Shown in pieces: positions 6,672-11,415 of a DNA stretch of 11,415 nt; position 1 is the first letter of the stretch, and every line of letters starts with the position of its first letter. Source of the DNA: Actinomycetota bacterium (GTDB lineage: Bacteria > Actinomycetota > Acidimicrobiia > Acidimicrobiales > CADCSY01); NCBI GenBank assembly GCA_019348335.1, contig JAHWJR010000043.1:1-11415 (forward strand), read 5' to 3'. The position numbers were made by a program, and so were the translations under genes. Below the pieces are notes generated by a model. That model was not told the DNA's origin. It saw only the letters and a program-made list of their open reading frames with translations, and did no database searches.

Positions 6672-6678
6672 GCCGACG

Positions 6679-6684
6679 ACCCTA
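6679..6684 (-). promoter_or_regulatory. Putative -10 box of the amidohydrolase gene (leaderless arrangement)
   Basis: On the minus strand the hexamer is TAGGGT. Seven bases separate it from the GTG start at 6671, the spacing expected when the transcript begins at the start codon itself. There is no Shine-Dalgarno sequence and no good -35 element. The box lies in the divergent region shared with the lipid kinase. Confidence 0.5.
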
Positions 6685-6735
6685 GTGCGACGACCGCCGC
6701 CGGAGGGGCCGCCCCCGGCTCAGCGGGGCGACTGC

Positions 6736-6741
6736 TACCGT
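6736..6741 (+). promoter_or_regulatory. Putative -10 box of the lipid kinase gene
   Basis: The hexamer TACCGT fits TAnnnT. Seven bases after it lies GCG (6749), then codons for the conserved kinase N-terminus NLLLLVNPAASS. The geometry copies that of the leaderless amidohydrolase gene on the other strand, except that the triplet at the expected start is GCG. The -35 region is not recognisable. Confidence 0.4.
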
Positions 6742-6787
6742 CTCGCCCGCGAACCTCCTCCTCCTCGTCAACCCCGCAGCGTCCTCC

Positions 6788-7663
6788 GTGACCCCACGTG
6801 GCCGGGTGGTCATCCACAAGGCGCTGGCTGCCGACCACGACGTCACCGTGGCCGAGACGACCCGGCGCGGCCATGCCAGCCGTCTGGCCCAGGGGGCGGC
6901 GGCCGAGGGCGCCGACGCCGTCGTGGTGCTCGGCGGCGACGGCACGCTGAACGAGGCGGCCAACGGGCTTGCCGGGACCGACACCGCCCTCGGGGTGCTT
7001 CCCGGCGGGTCGACCAACGTCTTCGCCCGGACGCTGGAGATCCCCAACGACCCCATCGAAGCCACGGCCACCCTGCTCGAGGCCCTGTCCCGGCGGGCCT
7101 TCCGCCGGGTGGGGCTGGGCTCGGTCAACGGCCGCTTCTTTCTGTTCCACACCGGCGTGGGCTTCGACGCCGCCGTGGTCAGCCAGGTGGAGCGCCGGTC
7201 GGGCATCAAGCGCTACGCCGGCCACCCGCTCTACGTCTACGCCTCCCTGACCACGTGGTTCCGCCACTACGACCGGACCCGGCCCCGGTTCGCGGTGCAC
7301 CTCCCCGGTGGCGTGGTGGTCGACGACGCCTACTTCGCCCTGTGCTTCAACACCAACCCCTACACCTACCTGGGCAACACCGCCCTGCACGTGTCGCCGG
7401 ACGCCACCTTCGAGCGGGCCCTGGTGATGTTCACGCTCCGGTCGCTGTCGCTGCCCACCATCCTCAGCGTGGCCGGCTCGGCGCTCCGCTCGGGCCGGCT
7501 GGCCCGGGGTCACCGCCACACCGACTACCGCACCGACCTCGACGAGGTGCGGGTCCGAGGGCACGGGCCGTTCCCGTACCAGGTCGACGGCGACTACCTG
7601 GGGGAGGTCGAGGAGCTGGTGTTCCGCCACCACCCCGACGTGCTCCGCCTCGTCGTGCCCTGA
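6788..7663 (+). CDS. Diacylglycerol kinase-family lipid kinase (DAGKc); coding frame probably begins near 6749
   Basis: This is a soluble or membrane-associated kinase of the DAGK catalytic family, which phosphorylates diacylglycerol, sphingosine-like or other lipids with ATP. The nucleotide-binding GGDGT lies in VVVLGGDGTLNEAANGL (about bases 6923-6973), followed by GVLPGGSTNVFAR and the C-terminal beta-sandwich region ending with VDGDYLG. The coordinates start at the first canonical codon, GTG 6788, giving 291 residues, but that cuts off clearly conserved sequence. Bases 6752-6787 in the same frame encode NLLLLVNPAASS, the typical N-terminus of this family. From the in-frame stop at 6683 to 6787 there is no ATG, GTG, TTG or CTG. 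The triplet just before that stretch is GCG at 6749. A non-standard start, a lost start, or a sequence error must explain this. The gene precedes whiB1, as I remember in mycobacteria. Confidence 0.88.
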   Translation: MTPRGRVVIHKALAADHDVTVAETTRRGHASRLAQGAAAEGADAVVVLGGDGTLNEAANGLAGTDTALGVLPGGSTNVFARTLEIPNDPIEATATLLEALSRRAFRRVGLGSVNGRFFLFHTGVGFDAAVVSQVERRSGIKRYAGHPLYVYASLTTWFRHYDRTRPRFAVHLPGGVVVDDAYFALCFNTNPYTYLGNTALHVSPDATFERALVMFTLRSLSLPTILSVAGSALRSGRLARGHRHTDYRTDLDEVRVRGHGPFPYQVDGDYLGEVEELVFRHHPDVLRLVVP

Positions 7664-7675
7664 CGAGCGCGCTCG
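7664..7675. repeat. Perfect 12-base palindrome after the lipid kinase stop
   Basis: CGAGCGCGCTCG directly follows the TGA at 7661-7663. It has no loop and no T-tract, so it is a poor intrinsic terminator; it may simply reflect high GC or serve as a protein site. It lies 20 bases upstream of the whiB1 -35 element. Confidence 0.3.
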
Positions 7676-7695
7676 GGGCAAACGGCTGGCGACCC

Positions 7696-7725
7696 TTGCG
7701 CAGCGCTCGCCGGCCGAAGTAGCTT
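7696..7725 (+). promoter_or_regulatory. Putative whiB1 promoter
   Basis: TTGCGC (7696-7701) and TAGCTT (7720-7725) are separated by 18 bases, a good fit to the principal sigma factor promoter form in a GC-rich genome. The start point would be near 7732, which leaves a leader of about 55 bases before the GTG at 7788. The leader contains the CRP-like palindrome and a strong Shine-Dalgarno sequence. Confidence 0.55.
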
Positions 7726-7751
7726 CCCGGCACGTTCGAGGGGCTTCCTCA

Positions 7752-7767
7752 TGTGAACATGGTCACG
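7752..7767. promoter_or_regulatory. CRP/GlxR-like operator in the whiB1 leader
   Basis: The 16 bases TGTGAACATGGTCACG match the CRP-family consensus TGTGA-N6-TCACA at nine of ten specified positions. CRP (Rv3676) is known to control whiB1 in M. tuberculosis, so both site and location make sense. It is centred about 28 bases downstream of the predicted start point, a position that favours repression unless another promoter is used. An overlapping palindrome, CATGT-GA-ACATG (7750-7761), is also present. Confidence 0.55.
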
Positions 7768-7787
7768 ATGTGGTCGGGAGGGGTGCG

Positions 7788-8078
7788 GTGACGCTGGCGT
7801 TGACCCGGGACGAGTCGTGGGCGGTGGACGAATGGCGGCACGACGCCTCGTGCCGCAGCACCGACCCGGACCTCTTCTTCCCCGTGGGCACCACCGGAGA
7901 CGCCGTCTCCCAGATCGAGGCGGCCAAGGCGGTGTGCCGCACCTGCCCGGTCCAGTTCCAGTGCCTGGAGTTCGCCCTGGCCACCAACCAGGACTCCGGC
8001 GTGTGGGGAGCCGCCTCCGAGGAGGAGCGGCGAGCGCTGCGCAAGCAGCGGCTCCAGGCCCAGCGCCGGGCTTCCTGA
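7788..8078 (+). CDS. whiB1: WhiB-family iron-sulfur transcription factor, WhiB1-like
   Basis: This 96-residue Wbl protein should carry a nitric oxide- and oxygen-responsive 4Fe-4S cluster and act with the principal sigma factor to regulate transcription. The four cluster ligands are Cys22 (DASCR), Cys50 and Cys53 (CRTC) and Cys59 (C-x5-C). The DPDLFFPVG segment at residues 26-34 and EAAKAVCRTCP are typical of the WhiB1/WblE group. The turn motif reads GVWGA (residues 71-75), where GVWGG is usual. A basic tail (RRALRKQRLQAQRR) provides DNA contacts. I chose GTG 7788 because GGGAGG at 7776-7781 lies six bases upstream; an in-frame GTG at 7770 would add six residues and lacks a ribosome site. 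The assignment to WhiB1 rather than another paralogue rests on sequence type plus the adjacent convergent pdtaS, ending seven bases away. Confidence 0.93.
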   Translation: MTLALTRDESWAVDEWRHDASCRSTDPDLFFPVGTTGDAVSQIEAAKAVCRTCPVQFQCLEFALATNQDSGVWGAASEEERRALRKQRLQAQRRAS

Positions 8079-8085
8079 GCCCTTC

Positions 8086-9630
8086 CTAGCGTCCCGTGTA
8101 CTGAGGGACGGTCAGCGGGACCCGCAGGTCCACGACCGTGCCCGGGCCGCGCCCCTCGCCGATGTCGGCGCCGGCCGGGGTGCGCATGGAGATCGACCCC
8201 TCGATCTGGGTGGTGACCAGGCTGCGCACGATGGAGAGCCCCAGTCCCCTGGCGTCCTCCAGGGCGAAGCCCGGGGGCAGCCCCACCCCGTCGTCGACGA
8301 CCCGCACGGCCAACTCCTCGCCGTCGTTGTCGAGATGGACCAGCACCGATCCCACCGGCGGCGGCTCCACCGTCGCCGACGCGTCCTCCGGTGCCTCGGG
8401 CGTCGCTGCCGGCAGGGGAAAGGCATGGTCGGCGGCGTTCTGCAGGAGCTCGGTCACGACCACGGCAAGCGGCGTCGCCACCCGGGCGGGAACCCGGCCG
8501 GCGTCCCCCTCCACCCGGAACCGCACCTGGCGGTCGGGTGACACCAGGCTCTCCTCCACCATGCGCACCAGCGGCCGCACGATGTCGTTGAACGGCACCT
8601 CGCCGCCGCCCTCCTGGGAGAGTGTCTCGTGCACCAGGGCGATGGAGCGGATGCGCCGGACCGACTCCTCGATGGCCTGCTTGGCCTCGATCGAGGTCAG
8701 GCGCCGACCCTGGAGGCGCAGCAGGGAGGAGATGGTCTGGAGGTTGTTCTTCACCCGGTGGTGGATCTCCCGGATGGTGGCGTCCATGGAGACCAGCAGA
8801 CGATCGCGGCGACGGAGCTCGGAGATGTCCCGCAGGAGCAGGAGGGCCCCCGTCGGCCGCTGCCCGTCGAGCAGAGGGAGGCAGCGCAGCACCACGGTGA
8901 TGTCGGGACCCCGCTCGATCTCCTCGGTGACCGGACCGCCGATGGCGAAGGCGGTGCGCACCGCCACCTCCTCCAGGCCCAGGTTCCCCAACTGCTTGCC
9001 CTGGGCGTTGCGGTGGACGCCCAGCCGGTGCAACGCCGACACCGCGTTGGGCGAGGCGTACTCGACACAGCCGGAGGCGTCGAGCACCAGGGCCCCGTCG
9101 CCCACCCGGGGCGCCTCCTCGGTCTCGGCGTCCTCGGCGGCGAAGGGGAACGAGCCGGCGGCGATCATGGCGGCGAACCGCTGGAACACCGAGAGGTAGA
9201 TGCGCTCCAGCTCGCCGGGCTGGCGGGCCGAGGCAAGGGCCGACTCCCGGCTGCACACGGCGATCACTTCGCCTTCCCAGCGCACGGGGATGGTCAGGAC
9301 GCGCACTCGTTCGCGCTGGCTGGCCAGGTGGGCCTCGCCCTCGGCGATGGCTCCGCTGCGCAAGGCCTGGGCCACGAGGGGTCGCTCCGCCTCGTCGACC
9401 ACCTCCCCCACGAAGTCGTGGCGGTACACCGTCTGGTTGGTGCTGGGTCGCACCTGCCCGGCCACCACGAACCGGCGCCCTTCCTCGCCGGCCAGCGGCA
9501 GGAACAGCAGCAGGTCGGCGAAGCACAGGTCGGCGAGGGGTCCCCACGAGGCCACCAACCGGTGGAGGTGGGCCAGCTTGGGCCCGTCGAGGCCGGCATG
9601 GAGCCGGGCGAGCTCGGCCATTCCTGCCAT
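8086..9630 (-). CDS. pdtaS: Cytosolic sensor histidine kinase PdtaS (HisKA_2 type)
   Basis: This 514-residue kinase, close to the ~500 of mycobacterial PdtaS, normally phosphorylates the RNA-binding antiterminator PdtaR, which is not in this window. No membrane segments are seen. An N-terminal GAF-like domain covers about residues 1-160 and a PAS domain about 175-270. The HisKA_2 dimerisation region holds IREIHHRVKNNLQTISSL, with the phospho-acceptor at His290/His291. The ATPase domain has the N box (ELLQNAADHAF, 394-404), G1 (DDGVGLP, 446-452) and G2 (GLGLS, 462-466), so it looks catalytically intact. A Pro/Ala/Glu-rich insert of about 20 residues lies between the N and G1 boxes. The ATG at 9630 overlaps the stop of the PHP gene as TGATG and has a GGAGGG ribosome site at 9635-9640, so the two are probably translationally coupled. 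Confidence 0.93.
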   Translation of the reverse strand: MAGMAELARLHAGLDGPKLAHLHRLVASWGPLADLCFADLLLFLPLAGEEGRRFVVAGQVRPSTNQTVYRHDFVGEVVDEAERPLVAQALRSGAIAEGEAHLASQRERVRVLTIPVRWEGEVIAVCSRESALASARQPGELERIYLSVFQRFAAMIAAGSFPFAAEDAETEEAPRVGDGALVLDASGCVEYASPNAVSALHRLGVHRNAQGKQLGNLGLEEVAVRTAFAIGGPVTEEIERGPDITVVLRCLPLLDGQRPTGALLLLRDISELRRRDRLLVSMDATIREIHHRVKNNLQTISSLLRLQGRRLTSIEAKQAIEESVRRIRSIALVHETLSQEGGGEVPFNDIVRPLVRMVEESLVSPDRQVRFRVEGDAGRVPARVATPLAVVVTELLQNAADHAFPLPAATPEAPEDASATVEPPPVGSVLVHLDNDGEELAVRVVDDGVGLPPGFALEDARGLGLSIVRSLVTTQIEGSISMRTPAGADIGEGRGPGTVVDLRVPLTVPQYTGR

Positions 9631-10589
9631 CAGGCCCTCCTGACCGGGCTCGCCGGCGGACGGCCGGCGGGCGGGGCGGCTGCCGCGCCATCGCTGCCCG
9701 GCGCCGGCGCCCCGGCGAGCGGCACCGGCCGGGGCCGGCGCCCGGCGTAGGCCACCAACTCGTCGTAGCCGGCGGCGGCGAGGAGGCCGGCCAATTCGCC
9801 GCGGCGCTCGGCAACCCGCGACAGGCCGTGGGCGTCCGAGGCGGTGGTGACCGCCACCCCGGCCCGGCGGAAGCGGTCCAGCAGCGGTGGCGCCGGGTAG
9901 GCCTCGCCCACCGGCTTGCGCCAGCCGGCGGAGGACACCTCGGCGGCCATGCCCGAGCGGGCCGCCGCCTCGGCCATGCGGGCGTGGAACTCGTCGGGCA
10001 CCTCGGGCCGCCGGCCGGTGACCTTGCACAGGTCGGGATGAGCCAGCACGTCGCACACGCCCGAGTCGGCCAGCTCCTCGAGCGAGGTGGTGTAGGCGTC
10101 CCACACCGAGTCCACGCTACGGGCGTCCCACTCGGCGGCGAAGGCCTCGTCGGCCAGGTTGTCGAACCCCCACGGTCCGAGCCAGTGCACCGAGCCCAGC
10201 AGCACGTCGAAGGGGTAACCGGCCAGCAGCTCGGCCACCTGGTGCATGCGCCCGGGGTAGTGGTCGACCTCCAGGCCGAGGACCACCGGCAGTCCCGCCG
10301 CTTTGGCCGCCAGCACCGCTTCGACGTACTGGTCGAGGTCGCCGCCCTGCTCGCTGGCCCACCACCGGCCCATGGCGTCGACCAGCGCCGGCGGGCGGTG
10401 GTCGTCCCACCAGCCCCCGAGCACGGCGTCGGCCTGGCGGAAGCGGAACAGGTGCTCGGTCAGGGCGATCTCGGTCACCCCGGCGGCGGTGGCCGCCTCG
10501 CAGTAGGCGGCCACCTGCTCGACGGTGGCCTCGAGGGGACGAGGGCCGTGCTCCCACAGGTGCAGGTGGTAGTCGAGCACCAGCGCCAT
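9630..10589 (-). CDS. PHP-domain phosphatase, histidinol-phosphatase-like
   Basis: This 319-residue metal-dependent phosphoesterase belongs to the PHP superfamily and resembles HisK/HisJ histidinol-phosphatases. The metal-binding residues are in place: His8 and His10 (YHLHLW), Glu45-His46 (LTEH), Glu107, Asp109 and His110 (GLEVDHYPG), His135 (GSVHWL), His184 (LAHPDLCK) and Asp252/His254 (SDAH). The phosphate donor could be histidinol phosphate, but PHP proteins have many substrates and no other his genes are present, so I do not give it a symbol. The last 30 residues are a Pro/Ala/Arg-rich tail unlikely to be catalytic. ATG 10589 starts just before the conserved N-terminus; it lacks a Shine-Dalgarno sequence and is preceded by a hairpin. 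It is the middle gene of ArsA-like, PHP, pdtaS. Confidence 0.87.
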   Translation of the reverse strand: MALVLDYHLHLWEHGPRPLEATVEQVAAYCEAATAAGVTEIALTEHLFRFRQADAVLGGWWDDHRPPALVDAMGRWWASEQGGDLDQYVEAVLAAKAAGLPVVLGLEVDHYPGRMHQVAELLAGYPFDVLLGSVHWLGPWGFDNLADEAFAAEWDARSVDSVWDAYTTSLEELADSGVCDVLAHPDLCKVTGRRPEVPDEFHARMAEAAARSGMAAEVSSAGWRKPVGEAYPAPPLLDRFRRAGVAVTTASDAHGLSRVAERRGELAGLLAAAGYDELVAYAGRRPRPVPLAGAPAPGSDGAAAAPPAGRPPASPVRRA

Positions 10590-10593
10590 GGTA

Positions 10594-10613
10594 CGCCCGG
10601 TGACGTCCGGGCG
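10594..10613 (-). repeat. Perfect hairpin between the ArsA-like and PHP genes
   Basis: The arms CGCCCGG (10594-10600) and CCGGGCG (10607-10613) pair perfectly around a six-base loop. The stem sits in the 32-base gap and ends four bases before the PHP start codon, where a ribosome site would be. It has no T-tract. A role as a translational or processing element, or a partial terminator reducing expression of PHP-pdtaS relative to the ArsA-like gene, is inference. Confidence 0.5.
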
Positions 10614-10621
10614 ATGCGGCG

Positions 10622-11415
10622 CTACCGGCCGGCGCCCTCGCCACCCCAGAGCTGGCGGCCCAGCCGGAGCAGCCCGGACAGGTCGAACACGTCGGTCTCC
10701 AGCGAGGGCACGGCGGTGACCACCTCGGCGCCCACCCCCAGCTCCGCCCGCTGCTCGGCCTCGCGCGTGGCCACCACCTGGAAGTTCAAGAAGCTCTCCC
10801 CCAGCTCGCCCAGCACCCGGGCCACCAGCGTCCGGTCGGCCGGCTCGGCCGAGGGAGCGCCGAGCAGGGCCTCGGCCACGCCGGCGTCAGCCAGGAGCTC
10901 GTCGGCCAGCTCGCCCGGGCGGGACCGCAGCGCACGAGCCGCGGCGGTGGCCTCGGGATCGAGCAGCCCCACGGGCAGGACCTTGTTGAGCACCACCGCC
11001 CCCAGGTGCAGCCGCCGGTCGGCCAGGGCGGCGATGAAGCGCGTCGCCTCGTCGGCCGGAGCCGCCTCGAGGGTGGTGACCACCACGAAGGTGGTCCGGC
11101 GGTCGCCGAGCACCCGTTCCACCGCCTGGGCCCGCTCGATGAACCCCTCGTACATCGACTGGAAGAGGATGAAGAACTCGGCGATGTCCTGCAGGAACGC
11201 CGAGCCCAGCAGCCGGTCGGCGAGCTGGTAGAAGGGCCGGGAGGCGGCGTTGACCAGCCGGCTGCGGTACGGCGCCAGCAGCCAGCGCAGGAGACGGCTG
11301 GAGAAGAAGTCGGCCATGCGCTGGGGCGCGGCCAGGAAGTCGAGGGCGTGGCGGGTGGGCGGGGTGTCGACGACGATGAGGTCGTAGGTGCCGGAGGCGT
11401 GCAGCTCGTAGAGCC
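10622..11415 (-). CDS. ArsA/GET3-type anion-transporting ATPase, N-terminal part outside the window
   Basis: The visible 263 residues are the C-terminal part of an ArsA-family ATPase, a P-loop group related to arsenite pump ATPases and GET3. At the right edge the frame runs on past base 11415. It encodes YELHASGTYDLIVVDTPPT and then RHALDFL, the switch II region (DTPPT) conserved in actinobacterial members. The P-loop must lie outside. Downstream are MADFFSSRLLRWLLAPY, a region EFFILFQSMYEGFIERA, and VVTTLEAAPADEA with a following LNKVLP segment, typical of this family. The ATG at 11317 is internal, not the start. Actinobacteria often carry such genes in tandem pairs of unknown substrate, so arsenic resistance should not be assumed. 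It is probably the promoter-proximal gene, relative to PHP and pdtaS, of this (-) strand operon. Confidence 0.87.
   Translation of the reverse strand, partial: LYELHASGTYDLIVVDTPPTRHALDFLAAPQRMADFFSSRLLRWLLAPYRSRLVNAASRPFYQLADRLLGSAFLQDIAEFFILFQSMYEGFIERAQAVERVLGDRRTTFVVVTTLEAAPADEATRFIAALADRRLHLGAVVLNKVLPVGLLDPEATAAARALRSRPGELADELLADAGVAEALLGAPSAEPADRTLVARVLGELGESFLNFQVVATREAEQRAELGVGAEVVTAVPSLETDVFDLSGLLRLGRQLWGGEGAGR

Noticed and set aside
5151..6791. Long plus-strand open frame (546 codons) antisense to the amidohydrolase gene
   Set aside because: Its translation is Gly/Arg/Val-rich with no recognisable domain, and the opposite strand encodes a full-length conserved enzyme. High GC keeps antisense frames open.
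7763..9814. Long minus-strand open frame (683 codons) covering whiB1, pdtaS and part of the PHP gene in another frame
   Set aside because: It is Arg/Gly/Pro-rich low-complexity translation out of frame with three well-supported genes; a GC shadow.
9631..10104. Upstream extension of the pdtaS frame to 10104
   Set aside because: It runs out of frame through the conserved PHP metal-binding region; the ATG at 9630 has a good ribosome site and matches the family's N-terminus.
10622..11317. Reading the ArsA-like protein as a complete 231-residue gene starting at ATG 11317
   Set aside because: The frame continues upstream to the window edge and encodes the conserved switch II region DTPPT, so the gene is partial and the ATG is internal.
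10622..11415. Calling the ArsA-like gene an arsenic-resistance determinant
   Set aside because: No arsenite pump, reductase or ArsR regulator is visible and actinobacterial members of this ATPase family have other, undefined roles.
1..11415. CRISPR arrays, tRNA or rRNA genes, insertion sequences, phage or toxin-antitoxin genes
   Set aside because: I looked for direct repeats, cloverleaf-type sequences, transposase or integrase motifs and small paired genes, and saw none.

Overview
The window is about 11.4 kb of very GC-rich, gene-dense chromosome with strong G/C preference at third codon positions. Three things point to an actinobacterium (Actinomycetota), probably an Acidimicrobiia-like lineage: the run phosphomutase-like protein, DUF3090 protein, SCO1664-family protein; a WhiB regulator next to a PdtaS-type histidine kinase; and TAnnnT -10 boxes sitting a few bases before start codons. 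The clade is an inference from gene content and memory of related genomes, not a search. I see no tRNA, rRNA, CRISPR array, insertion sequence or phage gene, and no intergenic gap over 300 bases.

Layout. (1) 3-743 (+) is the end of a TauE/SafE permease; it overlaps tail-to-tail a family 5 uracil-DNA glycosylase (698-1432, -). (2) A compact divergent promoter with two overlapping -10 boxes separates the glycosylase from a four-gene (+) operon at 1502-4293: histidine phosphatase, DUF3090 zinc-knuckle protein, SCO1664-family kinase-fold protein, and a 326-residue protein I cannot name. (3) Two (-) genes follow: a Tat-type amidohydrolase of the D-aminoacylase family lacking the usual HxH metal motif (5109-6671), then a four-cysteine DUF169 protein (4327-5043). 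(4) A divergently placed diacylglycerol/lipid kinase (+, to 7663) leads into a WhiB1-like iron-sulfur regulator (7788-8078, +). (5) A (-) operon ends against whiB1 with a 7-base gap: ArsA-type ATPase (partial at the right edge), PHP-family phosphatase, and the cytosolic sensor kinase PdtaS (8086-9630).

How the parts fit. The lipid kinase, whiB1 and pdtaS order resembles the neighbourhood I remember from mycobacteria (whiB1 = Rv3219, pdtaS = Rv3220c), so this looks like a conserved core regulatory locus. A near-consensus CRP-type operator lies in the whiB1 leader, which parallels the known cAMP/CRP control of whiB1 in Mycobacterium tuberculosis. The phosphatase/DUF3090/SCO1664 operon is a conserved actinobacterial set of unknown joint function. 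In mycobacteria it sits beside mshC; here the following gene is the unnamed 326-residue protein.

The most unusual signal is in the starts. Several genes have a TAnnnT box 6-8 bases before the position where translation should begin, which implies leaderless mRNAs. In two of them (the phosphatase and the lipid kinase) the triplet at that position is ATC or GCG, not ATG or GTG. Other points worth checking are the metal-site change in the amidohydrolase, the TGATG coupling of pdtaS to a PHP phosphatase, and inverted repeats placed where they could control translation or transcription.
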